Below, piece after piece: positions 1 through 6,978 of a stretch of 20,166 bases of DNA (positions within the stretch are counted from its first letter, which is position 1; each line of letters opens with the position of its first letter). Location of the stretch: the NCBI GenBank assembly GCA_031268525.1, contig JAIRXA010000121.1, forward strand, positions 1 through 20,166, given 5' to 3'. The position numbers were made by a program, and so were the translations under genes. The notes beneath the pieces were generated by a model. The model searched no databases. It saw only the letters and a list, made by a program, of their open reading frames with translations, and had not been told where the DNA came from. The stretch is from Coriobacteriales bacterium. GTDB lineage: Bacteria; Actinomycetota; Coriobacteriia; Coriobacteriales; UBA8131.

Positions 1-598
1 TTTCCGAGGAGGCGGAGCAGTTCGCGATCACCGTCGCACCCGCCAGGGCGAGCTCCGTACTCGGAGGGGAGGGCGCCCAGAGATCCTCACAGAGTTCGAC
101 GCCTACGACAAGCTGCTCAAACCCTTCGCAGAAGAACAGTAGATGCGATCCGAAGGGCACCTGCTCGCCGTCGAAGGCGACGAGGGCTTCCAGAGTAGTC
201 CCTGCAGTGAACTGCCGCTGCTCGTAGTATTCGCCGTACATTGGCAGATGTCGCTTGGGGACAAAACCCAACACCCTCCCGCGATTTAAGACGGCGGCAA
301 CATTGTAGAGTTTACCGGTGTGCGTGAGAGGCAACCCGAGACAGATGAGCGCGTCGATCTCCGAGCTTGCCTTGGCAACCGCTCTCAACCCCTCCAGGGT
401 AGCATCCAGCAGACGTTTCTGGTAGAACAGATCACCACAGGTGTAACCTGTCAGGCAGAGTTCCGGCAACACGATGAGCCGTGCACCCCGCTCAGCCGCC
501 TCGCGCACACCGACGATAACGGCTTGGGCATTAAAGGCAGGATCGGCCACCTCGAGGGGTACCGACACAGCGGCTACCTTTATGAAACCATCCCGCAT
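1..598 (-). CDS. nadE: Glutamine-dependent NAD(+) synthetase, N-terminal part (cut by window edge)
   Basis: Only the first 199 residues are in the window; the gene runs off the left edge. The visible part is a nitrilase-fold glutaminase domain. The catalytic triad is recognisable: Glu46 in LPELCLTGY, Lys115 in VPKRHLP and Cys170 in VELCEDLW. This domain releases ammonia from glutamine, which the C-terminal synthetase domain (not visible) uses to amidate deamido-NAD in the last step of NAD synthesis in the cytoplasm. The start MRDGFIKVA matches the usual beginning of this family and has a purine-rich GAGAGAG just upstream. An in-frame ATG at 652, with GGGAGG 12 nt upstream, would add 18 Arg-rich residues and cannot be excluded. 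The gene is transcribed divergently from the TVP38 gene. Family identity is confident; the ATP-binding half cannot be checked. Confidence 0.9.
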   Translation of the reverse strand, partial: MRDGFIKVAAVSVPLEVADPAFNAQAVIVGVREAAERGARLIVLPELCLTGYTCGDLFYQKRLLDATLEGLRAVAKASSEIDALICLGLPLTHTGKLYNVAAVLNRGRVLGFVPKRHLPMYGEYYEQRQFTAGTTLEALVAFDGEQVPFGSHLLFFCEGFEQLVVGVELCEDLWAPSPPSTELALAGATVIANCSASSE

Positions 599-741
599 GA
601 CGGCTCTCTCTCTGCTTCTTCGCGCACGATGGCGTGATGTCTGCGCGCTCATGTTGATCGGTCGCCTCCCATGATACAGCAAGGAATGCGTAAAACAGGT
701 ATCATCATGGTATGACCGATCAAGATGTCAGGAGTACCACG

Positions 742-1806
742 ATGAGCACAGACGACCCCACTCAGCATACCACGCCTCCGAATACAGATGAGCCCACTCA
801 GGGCACCGCACCTCCGAACGTAGATGTACCCACCCAGAGCACCGCACCCGGTAAGAAGGTTTCGACGGCGGACAAACTCAAGTTCGCCGGACTGATCGCC
901 TTTCTGGTACTCGTCGCCGTAGTCAGTGTCTTTGTTGTGCGCTTCATTACCACGATGGGCGAGGGCACGATCGAGACGCAGCTGGAACAGGCGATCGTCA
1001 GGGCCGGTGCCTTCGGCGTCGTAATCTGTCTGGCCCTGCAATTCGTCCAGGTCGTCGTGGCCTTCATCCCCGGCGAGGTTGTTCAGATCGTCATCGGCTA
1101 CGTCTACGGTACCCTTTGGGGCGGTCTGATCACCCTGGTCGGCGCGCTGATCTCCAGCGTCTTCGTCTTCTATCTGGTGCGCAAACTCGGCACTCCCTTC
1201 GTAGCCTCGATGATCGGCGGCAAGGACAACCGCCTGCTGCGCTTCTTTGCCGATGAGCGCCGCCGTAATGCGACGGTCTTCATTCTCTATCTGATACCGG
1301 GGCTGCCCAAGGATGTCTTCAACTATCTGGTGCCCCTGACGAAGATGCGCCCAGCGCAGTTCTTCGTGCTCTCAACCATCGCCCGCTCACCAGCGATCTT
1401 TGCCTCGACCTTCGTTGCCGCGGCATTCAAGCAGGGCAACTACCTTGCGATGGCGATCGTTGCGGTCATCTTCGGGGGCTTGGGAGTGGTCGGCATTGTC
1501 TTTAATCAGCAGATCATGAATGGTGTGGACGCTGCCCTGTCGCGCCTGCATCGTGGTTTGGGGCGTGGGGCGCCGCGACACGATGAGGTGTATGAACTGG
1601 GCAAGGACGTGGAGCAGGACGTGGAAAAGGACGCGGAGCAGGGCCAGGGCGCGGATCAGGATCAGGGTGTAAGCGCGAGTCAGCCCCAGAGCGCGAACCA
1701 GAGCGCGAACCAGAGCCAGGACGCGAGCCAGAGCGCGAGTCAGCCCCAGGGCGCGAACCAGAGCGCGAACCAGAGCCAGAGCAAGAGCGAGGAGAAGGAG
1801 GCCTGA
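742..1806 (+). CDS. TVP38/TMEM64 (VTT-domain) membrane protein with low-complexity ends
   Basis: Predicted 354-residue integral membrane protein of the TVP38/TMEM64 (SNARE-associated/VTT, DedA-related) family; bacterial members are poorly characterised. Membrane segments lie near residues 48-69, 88-150 (with the family-type FIPGEVVQIVIGYVYG), 177-196 (YLIPGLPKD), 205-229 and 234-256. The start at 742 is chosen because AGGAG lies 7 nt upstream; the in-frame ATG at 712 lacks a good ribosome site. The N-terminal 38 residues are three loose copies of a PTQ-T-APP-N-D unit. The C-terminal tail after residue 300 is almost only Gln, Ser, Ala and Asn, encoded by a 60-bp tandem repeat. Both ends are probably disordered. 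The stop overlaps the ychF start, so the two are likely translationally coupled. Confidence 0.85.
   Translation: MSTDDPTQHTTPPNTDEPTQGTAPPNVDVPTQSTAPGKKVSTADKLKFAGLIAFLVLVAVVSVFVVRFITTMGEGTIETQLEQAIVRAGAFGVVICLALQFVQVVVAFIPGEVVQIVIGYVYGTLWGGLITLVGALISSVFVFYLVRKLGTPFVASMIGGKDNRLLRFFADERRRNATVFILYLIPGLPKDVFNYLVPLTKMRPAQFFVLSTIARSPAIFASTFVAAAFKQGNYLAMAIVAVIFGGLGVVGIVFNQQIMNGVDAALSRLHRGLGRGAPRHDEVYELGKDVEQDVEKDAEQGQGADQDQGVSASQPQSANQSANQSQDASQSASQPQGANQSANQSQSKSEEKEA
1672..1779 (+). repeat. 60-bp tandem repeat in the TVP38 gene tail
   Basis: Positions 1672-1719 and 1732-1779 are nearly identical with a period of exactly 60 bp (20 codons). Each copy also contains shorter AGCGCGAACCAG repeats. The unit encodes a SASQPQ-ANQSANQSQ-type motif. 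The period is a multiple of three, so gain or loss of a copy would change tail length without breaking the frame. Confidence 0.9.
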
Positions 1807-2870
1807 TGGCGCTCTCCATTGGCATCGTCGGGCTGCCCAATGTGGGTAAGTCAACTCTGTTCACGGCATTGACCAGCAAGGGCGGGCTGGCCGCAAACTA
1901 TCCCTTCGCAACCATTGAGCCCAATATCGGCATCGTGCCGGTACCCGACGCGCGCCTGCAAGTGCTCGCCGACATCGTCCATCCCGGGCGCATCGTGCCA
2001 GCCACGGTGGAGTTTGTCGACATCGCCGGGCTCGTGCGTGGCGCAAACGCCGGAGAGGGTCTCGGCAATCAATTCTTGGCCAACATCCGCGAAACGGACG
2101 CCATTGTCGAGGTCGTGCGTTATTTCTCCGACGCCGACGTAGTGCATGTGGAGGGTTCGGCAGACCCCAAACGTGATAGTGAGACGATTCGCACCGAGCT
2201 GATACTTGCCGATCTTGGAACTGTGGAGCGTGCGTTGCCTCGGCTGATGAAGGAAGCCAAACGCGGCGCGGCCGAAGCCGCCGGGCTCGCGGCGGTCGAG
2301 CGTTTGCAGAAGTGGCTCAACGAAGGGCGACGGGCCTTTGACTTTGAGGCACGCGAGGAGGAGCGTCCGACCCTGCGCGACCTCCACCTGCTCAGCGCCA
2401 AGCCGCTCTTGTATGTGGCCAACGTCGACGAAGATGCGGCTGCTACACGAGCGGAGCCCATTGGCGAGGTCGAGCCGATCGTCATCAGCGCGAAGGTCGA
2501 AAGCGAGATTGCCGAGATGTCACCCGAGGAGGCCATTGAGTATCTGACGATGCTGGGGCTTGAATCCTCTGGCTTGGAACGTCTGGCACAGGCTGCCTAC
2601 CAGCTGTTGGGACTGCACTCTTTCTTTACCGCTGGAGAGATGGAAGTCAGGGCCTGGACCATTCCTCTTGGCGCGAAGGCGCCACAGGCTGCCGGGGTTA
2701 TCCATACTGACTTTGAACGAGGTTTCATCAAGGCGGAGACCGCCTCATACGCAGATTATGTGGAGTACGGTGGTGAGGCTGGCTGTCGTGCCGTGGGCCG
2801 CCTGCGTCAGGAAGGCAAGGAGTATGTCGTGCAGGATGGGGATGTCATGCATTTCAAATTCAACGTGTAG
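1806..2870 (+). CDS. ychF: Redox-regulated ATPase YchF (Obg-like ATPase)
   Basis: Predicted 354-residue cytoplasmic P-loop NTPase of the universally conserved YchF/OLA1 branch of the Obg family, which hydrolyses ATP and associates with ribosomes. Motifs seen: G1 GLPNVGKST at 9-17, switch region NYPFATIEPN at 31-40, G3 DIAGL at 72-76 and the YchF-specific G4 variant NVDE at 206-209 in place of NKxD, which is what shifts specificity from GTP to ATP. A C-terminal TGS domain (about 275-354) ends in GDVMHFKFNV, as is typical. Length is normal for the family (about 360). The ATG overlaps the TGA of the upstream gene (ATGA-type junction at 1804-1808) behind AAGGAGG. Confident identification. Confidence 0.97.
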   Translation: MALSIGIVGLPNVGKSTLFTALTSKGGLAANYPFATIEPNIGIVPVPDARLQVLADIVHPGRIVPATVEFVDIAGLVRGANAGEGLGNQFLANIRETDAIVEVVRYFSDADVVHVEGSADPKRDSETIRTELILADLGTVERALPRLMKEAKRGAAEAAGLAAVERLQKWLNEGRRAFDFEAREEERPTLRDLHLLSAKPLLYVANVDEDAAATRAEPIGEVEPIVISAKVESEIAEMSPEEAIEYLTMLGLESSGLERLAQAAYQLLGLHSFFTAGEMEVRAWTIPLGAKAPQAAGVIHTDFERGFIKAETASYADYVEYGGEAGCRAVGRLRQEGKEYVVQDGDVMHFKFNV

Positions 2871-2983
2871 GGAACCTGTGTAGGGAGCCTTCTGGCAGGT
2901 GGAGGGCAGAAAGTCCAGCGCGCAGAAGCGCGCAGAGAGAAAAGAGAGTACAATCCCGAGCTTATGCAAACGAAGGATGAGGT

Positions 2984-4060
2984 ATGTACGAAAAACTACA
3001 ACAGATCATCAAGGCCTACGCCGAGCTGGAAGCCAGACTGGGCGATCCCGGGGTGCTTGCCGACCAGAAGGAGTACACTCGACTGGCGAAGGAACACGCC
3101 ACTCAGGGTGAGCTGGTGAGGCAGGCGCGCGCCTTCGTACAGGCAAGCGACGAGCTCGCGGCGGCACGTGAGCTACTCAAAAGCGAGAGCGATCCGGAGA
3201 TGAAGGAGTTTGCGCAAAGCGAAATTGCTGAGCTCACGGAGCGACTGGTGTCGCTTGAGGAGGAAATCAAGGTGATGCTCCTGCCGGGCGACCCCAACGA
3301 CGATAAGAACATCATCGTTGAGATACGAGCAGGCGCGGGCGGCGACGAGGCCGCCATCTTTGCGGGCGACCTCTACGACATGTATCTGCGGTTCGCACAC
3401 GATCGAGGCTGGAAGGTTGAGCCGCTGGACTCCAATCAATCCGAGGCGGGTGGCTACAGTCGTGTGGAATTCAAGGTCACCGGCAACAAGGTCTATTCGG
3501 TGATGAAATTCGAGAGCGGCGTGCATCGTGTACAACGCGTGCCCAAAACCGAGTCGCAGGGACGCATCCACACCTCGACGGCAACGGTCGCGGTCTTGCC
3601 CGAGGCCGATGAGGTGGAGGTTGAGATCAACCCAAACGACCTGCGAATCGATGTCTATCGCGCGGGAGGTCCCGGTGGCCAGTGCGTGAACACGACCGAT
3701 TCGGCTGTGCGCATCACCCACCAGCCCTCGGGTCTGGTCGTACAGTCGCAGGATCAGAAATCGCAACTGCAAAACAAGGAGGCGGCGCTGCAGGTGCTTC
3801 GCGCCCGTCTCTACGACAAGATGCTTGCCGAGCAGCAGGCGGCTCTTGGCGCGGAGCGGCGCAGTCAGATCGGTTCAGGGGATCGCAGCGAGAAAATACG
3901 CACCTACAATGGGCCGCAGGATCGTGTGACCGACCACCGCATCGGCTATAACGGTACCTATAACGGCGTGCTGCGTGGCGCGGGTGGCGCAGGACTGGAA
4001 GAGCTCCTCACAGCGCTCATAACCGCGGATCGGGCTCAGCGCCTCGAGCAGGTCGTGTAG
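2984..4060 (+). CDS. prfA: Peptide chain release factor 1 (RF1)
   Basis: Predicted 358 residues, standard RF1 length. RF1 reads UAA and UAG stop codons in the ribosomal A site and triggers peptide release. The tripeptide anticodon is PKT at 187-189 within RVPKTESQGRIHTS; the PxT form distinguishes RF1 from RF2 (SPF). The catalytic GGQ loop is at 231-233 in RAGGPGGQCVNTTDS. A Cys follows the GGQ where many RF1 proteins have His, Ser or Gly; this looks tolerable. The start is supported by AGGATGAGG immediately upstream. A 113-bp gap separates it from ychF; a TACAAT sequence at 2950-2955 is a possible -10 but no convincing -35 was seen. prmC follows 9 nt downstream, so the enzyme that modifies the GGQ glutamine is co-transcribed. 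Confidence 0.98.
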   Translation: MYEKLQQIIKAYAELEARLGDPGVLADQKEYTRLAKEHATQGELVRQARAFVQASDELAAARELLKSESDPEMKEFAQSEIAELTERLVSLEEEIKVMLLPGDPNDDKNIIVEIRAGAGGDEAAIFAGDLYDMYLRFAHDRGWKVEPLDSNQSEAGGYSRVEFKVTGNKVYSVMKFESGVHRVQRVPKTESQGRIHTSTATVAVLPEADEVEVEINPNDLRIDVYRAGGPGGQCVNTTDSAVRITHQPSGLVVQSQDQKSQLQNKEAALQVLRARLYDKMLAEQQAALGAERRSQIGSGDRSEKIRTYNGPQDRVTDHRIGYNGTYNGVLRGAGGAGLEELLTALITADRAQRLEQVV

Positions 4061-4069
4061 GCAGGTCGC

Positions 4070-5047
4070 GTGGACTGGACCATTCGCACGGCCCTTGACT
4101 GGACGCAGGCATATCTCACCGGAAAGGGCGAGGAGAACCCGCGCCTTGCATCCCAATGGCTGTTGTCCGCGGCAACACAGCTTGAGCGTATCGAGCTCTA
4201 TACCCACTACCATCAGCCCCTGAGCGTCGATGAACGCGCACGACTGCGCGAGGGTATTCAGCGACGCGTGGCAGGTGAGCCGCTCCAGTACATCTTGGGC
4301 CGCGCGCCCTTCAGGCATTTGGAGCTCGCCATGCGTCCCGGTGTACTGATCCCCCGCCCGGAGACCGAGGTGCTGGTTGAGGTAGTTCTTGCGGAGATGG
4401 TTCTTGCAGAGGAGCCACGGTCTGCACGGCCTGCGCAGCCTGCTCAGTCGCCACAACCTGCGCGGTCGCCGCAGCCGCCACAACCTGCGCGGTCTGCTCA
4501 GGGCAGCGCGAACACACCACTCCTTCTCCTCGACATCGGCACGGGCAGCGGCGCCATTGCACTGTCCCTCCTGCAGGAGTGTCCGCACAGTGAGGTTGTG
4601 GCCACCGACATCGACCCGACGGCGCTGGCCCTGGCTGCCGAGAACGCCGAGACGCTTGGATTACGCGAGCGCCTGATCCTGCTCGCGGACGATCTCGCCA
4701 GCTCGCTTGTGGCCGATCCTGCGTGGAGTGCGCACTTTGACGTGGTGATGTCCAATCCTCCCTACATCCCAACAGCCGAGCTTGATAAATTGCCAAATGA
4801 AATAGCACAATATGAGTCGCGACAGGCCTTGGATGGCGGCACCGATGGCCTCGCGGTCTTCAGACGCATCCTCGATCAGGCCCTCGTGCTCCTTGCCCCC
4901 GGCGGTCTGTTGGCCTGCGAACTGCACGAATCGACTCTGGGTCAGGCTGTCGTACTCGCCGAGCAGGCTGGCTTTGTAGCCGCGAAAATTCACCGCGATC
5001 TCACCGACCGCGAACGTATCGTGACTGCGAGAAAAGCGGCTTTGTGA
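4070..5047 (+). CDS. prmC: Peptide chain release factor N(5)-glutamine methyltransferase
   Basis: Predicted 325 residues, starting at GTG 9 nt after prfA. PrmC/HemK transfers a methyl group from S-adenosylmethionine to the amide of the GGQ glutamine in release factors. Seen in order: N-terminal helical domain (1-90) ending in the family-type PLQYILGRAPF and RPGVLIPRPETE; SAM-binding motif I LLDIGTGSGAIAL at 153-164; acidic VVATDID at 177-182; and the catalytic NPPY at 229-232, which holds the target glutamine. Residues 115-150, between the two domains, are an unusual run of Pro, Gln, Ala, Arg and Ser built on direct DNA repeats; this insertion makes the protein longer than the usual 280-290 residues. 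Everything else looks intact. Confidence 0.96.
   Translation: MDWTIRTALDWTQAYLTGKGEENPRLASQWLLSAATQLERIELYTHYHQPLSVDERARLREGIQRRVAGEPLQYILGRAPFRHLELAMRPGVLIPRPETEVLVEVVLAEMVLAEEPRSARPAQPAQSPQPARSPQPPQPARSAQGSANTPLLLLDIGTGSGAIALSLLQECPHSEVVATDIDPTALALAAENAETLGLRERLILLADDLASSLVADPAWSAHFDVVMSNPPYIPTAELDKLPNEIAQYESRQALDGGTDGLAVFRRILDQALVLLAPGGLLACELHESTLGQAVVLAEQAGFVAAKIHRDLTDRERIVTARKAAL
4451..4494 (+). repeat. Direct repeats coding the PrmC linker
   Basis: The 17-mer CCACAACCTGCGCGGTC occurs at 4451-4467 and again at 4478-4494, a 27-bp (9-codon) spacing, inside a wider CAGCC/CGGTC-rich stretch from about 4414 to 4500. It encodes QPARS-type units joining the two domains of PrmC. Confidence 0.85.
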
Positions 5048-5077
5048 TATCGTGTGACGTTGATGTTTACAGGAAAT

Positions 5078-5153
5078 GCGCCGTTAGCTCAGTTGGTAGA
5101 GCAGAGGACTTTTAATCCTAAGGTCGCGGGTTCGATTCCCTCACGGCGCACCA
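5078..5153 (+). tRNA. tRNA-Lys (anticodon TTT)
   Basis: Cloverleaf read by eye. The acceptor stem GCGCCGT (5078-5084) pairs with ACGGCGC (5143-5149). The D-loop is AGTTGGTA. The anticodon loop CTTTTAA (5109-5115) gives anticodon TTT at 5111-5113. The T-loop is GTTCGATTC. The discriminator is A5150 and CCA is encoded at 5151-5153. A weak promoter, TTGTGA (5042-5047) with N18 and TTTACA (5066-5071), would start transcription at about the mature 5' end; it overlaps the prmC stop. The 3' 17 nt are duplicated at 6109-6125. Confidence 0.97.
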
Positions 5154-5164
5154 CCTATCACCAG
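5137..5164 (+). repeat. Direct repeat, left copy, at tRNA-Lys 3' end (att-like)
   Basis: The 17-mer TCCCTCACGGCGCACCA (5137-5153) is the 3' end of the tRNA. It recurs exactly at 6109-6125, and the next 11 bp (5154-5164 versus 6126-6136) differ at only three positions. The pair encloses the Fic gene. This is the layout of attL/attR around an element integrated at a tRNA 3' end, although no integrase is present between them. Confidence 0.85.
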
Positions 5165-5191
5165 TCAACCCCTTGGCTTGGAGATACAGCC

Positions 5192-6055
5192 ATGTATCGT
5201 GAAGAGATTCCCTATATGAAAAGCGATGAGTCTGACAGCACCGCCGAAGAGCGCCGCGGATACTGGAACATGGCCATCGGACTTCAAGCTGTAGATGGGA
5301 TCAAGCCCTCGGTGTATCTCTTAAACCTCGCTGAACGCTCCATGAGCGGGGAATTGACCTACCCCGAGGTTGAAAGGCTGCTTACCCAATACTACACGAA
5401 CCAGCAAAGCGATAGTTTCGAAGACGCGCGTGAGGCAGATTTCGCCTCATCTCGCATCGCTCACATTCTCGCATCTGCGTCATTTTCGCTCGACGCAGCG
5501 ACACTTCAGGATTACCACAGGATGATCTTCTCGGAAATCCGTCAGGACGCAGGTGTGTGGAAGACAGATGACTGGATAAAGCACGAACCGATTCTTTATG
5601 GGGATACCGTTATCTACGGTAGTAAAGATCGCGTTCTCAAAGATCTCTCCACCGTGTTTGAGCATGAGAAGAACACACCATATCTTCAGATGGACAAGAC
5701 CTATGTTATCAATCGGCTCTCATCCCTGACTTCTGACATCTGGCGGATCCATCCGTTCAACGAAGGCAATACCCGTGCCACCGCCGTATTCGTCAGCAAG
5801 TACATCAGAGCACTTGGCTTTACGGTCGACAACGCTCCCTTTAAGGAGAACTCAAAGTATTTTCGAGACGCGCTTGTCAGAGACAACTACCAAAACCTAC
5901 CATCTGAGGTTTCGAGGGAATCGATGTACATCGAGCGCTTCTTCGATAATCTGCTCTATGGTGGCACGCATGTCCTTGACTCCGAGGACCTGATGGTACA
6001 TCAACTTTCCGATTCACCATCGGCGCACAGACTCCTCAAAGGCACTCACCCTTAA
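5192..6055 (+). CDS. Fic-domain protein with N-terminal antitoxin-like (VbhA-type) region
   Basis: Predicted 287 residues. The Fic active-site motif is complete: HPFNEGNTR at 187-195 (consensus HPFxxGNxR), with the catalytic His187 and the Glu191-Gly-Asn-Thr-Arg anion-binding loop. Such proteins usually transfer AMP from ATP to a target hydroxyl. Residues 19-65 (EERRGYWNMAIGLQAVDGIKPS and onward to MSGELTYPEV) resemble the VbhA antitoxin fold that some actinobacterial Fic proteins carry fused in front. The expected inhibitory motif S/TxxxE-G reads LQAVDG here, so inhibition may be weak or different. The start ATG at 5192 has GGAGA 7 nt upstream; the open frame extends back through the tRNA, which cannot be coding. 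The gene stands alone between two copies of the tRNA 3' end. The target is unknown. Confidence 0.88.
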   Translation: MYREEIPYMKSDESDSTAEERRGYWNMAIGLQAVDGIKPSVYLLNLAERSMSGELTYPEVERLLTQYYTNQQSDSFEDAREADFASSRIAHILASASFSLDAATLQDYHRMIFSEIRQDAGVWKTDDWIKHEPILYGDTVIYGSKDRVLKDLSTVFEHEKNTPYLQMDKTYVINRLSSLTSDIWRIHPFNEGNTRATAVFVSKYIRALGFTVDNAPFKENSKYFRDALVRDNYQNLPSEVSRESMYIERFFDNLLYGGTHVLDSEDLMVHQLSDSPSAHRLLKGTHP

Positions 6056-6057
6056 GT

Positions 6058-6083
6058 TGACAAAAAGACCGTCCCTCCTGTCA
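6058..6083. repeat. REP-family palindrome
   Basis: TGACAAAAAGACCGTCCCTC continuing to CTGTCA forms an imperfect hairpin (TGACA/TGTCA ends) around the GACCGTCCCT loop. The same loop sequence occurs in the REP copies at 12626-12655, 13509-13538, 19281-19309 and 19348-19376. It lies 3 nt after the Fic stop, where it may also act as a transcript-end structure. Confidence 0.7.
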
Positions 6084-6108
6084 CACTGCCAACGATCTCC
6101 TGTCAACG

Positions 6109-6136
6109 TCCCTCACGGCGCACCATTTACCACCAG
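6109..6136 (+). repeat. Direct repeat, right copy of tRNA-Lys 3' end (att-like)
   Basis: Exact 17-bp copy of the tRNA-Lys 3' end including CCA (6109-6125), plus 8 of 11 matching bases after it. No tRNA body precedes this copy, so it is a fragment and not a second gene. It marks the right edge of the Fic-carrying segment. Confidence 0.85.
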
Positions 6137-6200
6137 CGGATTTACCGCCAACACCTCTGCGCGAAATCGACATCAATTTTCGAATCGCATATCTTATTCT

Positions 6201-6218
6201 ATTTTACAAAGGTAAAAT
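6201..6218. promoter_or_regulatory. Palindromic site upstream of the response regulator gene
   Basis: Perfect inverted repeat ATTTTAC-AAAG-GTAAAAT in an A+T-rich patch about 65 bp upstream of the response-regulator start. TAAAAT at 6213-6218 could serve as a -10, so the site is placed to be an operator over the promoter. No convincing -35 was seen. It does not resemble the TTAAGG pairs at 9508 and 18403. Confidence 0.4.
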
Positions 6219-6282
6219 ACTCCCCGAAGCATACGCCCCTGATGAAATGGTAGCCTCTGTCAACGAAAGAGCGGGTGGCGAC

Positions 6283-6978
6283 ATGGAGTATGATTGCCTG
6301 ATCGTGGACGACGAGGAAGCCCTGTCCCAAAGCACCTGTGAATACTTCAATATGTTTGGGGTACGCACCTTTTGGGTCGCCGACGCCAACGCCTGTCTGC
6401 GTTTCTTTGAGGAACACACCGTGGGCTTGGTTTTGCTGGATATCAATCTGGGCGGTTCCTCCGGTTTTGACCTGTGCAAGCACCTGCGGATGGAGACCAC
6501 CGTCCCCATCCTGTTCATCAGCGCCCGGCAAAGCGATGACGATATGCTGCTGGCGCTCTCCATCGGCGGGGACGACTACATCCAGAAGCCCTATTCGCTG
6601 GCGGTCTTACTCGCCAAGGTCAACGCGGTGTTGGGTCGCTACCGCTCAATGGATACGCCTTCTACAGGTGACGACGGCCTCGTTCTGGATGTGGATGGAC
6701 AGGCCGCTCTCTTAAAGGGACAAAGAATCGAATTGCGGACGATGGAGTTCAAGCTCCTGCGCTATCTCGTAAAGAATAAGGGGCGCGTCATCGGTAAGGA
6801 AGAGCTGTTTCGGAAGGTGTGGGAGGATTCCATCACGGGGGACAATACCCTCAATGTTCACATACGCCGCATCAGAGAGAAGCTGGAGGATGATCCAAAC
6901 AGTCCGAAACTCATCAAGACCGTCTGGGGAAATGGCTATGTTTTCAAGGACCATGTCTTCAGGGAGGATCCATCGTGA
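6283..6978 (+). CDS. OmpR/PhoB-family response regulator
   Basis: Predicted 231-residue cytoplasmic transcription factor. Receiver domain: acidic pair DD at 9-10, phospho-acceptor Asp53 in LLDINLGG and conserved Lys102 in QKPYSL. The winged-helix DNA-binding domain is at about 130-228, with the characteristic MEFKLLRYLVKNKGRVI, NVHIRRIREKLEDD and WGNGYVF. ATG 6283 is preferred because it begins right before beta-strand 1 (MEYDCLIVDDEE); an ATG at 6247 would add 12 residues with no better ribosome site. Neither has a strong one. The gene overlaps the kinase by 4 nt (GTGA), so the two are coupled. Proteins of this kind next to FtsX-type ABC transporters commonly control that transporter; the candidate target is at 18558. 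Confidence 0.95.
   Translation: MEYDCLIVDDEEALSQSTCEYFNMFGVRTFWVADANACLRFFEEHTVGLVLLDINLGGSSGFDLCKHLRMETTVPILFISARQSDDDMLLALSIGGDDYIQKPYSLAVLLAKVNAVLGRYRSMDTPSTGDDGLVLDVDGQAALLKGQRIELRTMEFKLLRYLVKNKGRVIGKEELFRKVWEDSITGDNTLNVHIRRIREKLEDDPNSPKLIKTVWGNGYVFKDHVFREDPS

Noticed and set aside
712..741. Upstream ATG for the TVP38 gene
   Set aside because: No ribosome-binding site in front of it, while AGGAG sits 7 nt before the in-frame ATG at 742.
649..1041. Minus-strand open frame with Gly/Arg/Cys repeats
   Set aside because: It is the antisense shadow of the repetitive N-terminus of the TVP38 gene; no family features.
1387..1854. Minus-strand Leu/Arg/Ala-rich open frame
   Set aside because: Antisense of the Gln/Ser repeat tail; low complexity only.
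5054..5191. Open frame extending the Fic protein 46 codons upstream
   Set aside because: It runs through the entire tRNA-Lys gene; a good ribosome site and ATG at 5192 give a normal Fic start.
6109..6136. A second tRNA gene
   Set aside because: Only the last 17 nt of a tRNA are present; no D-arm or anticodon arm precedes them.
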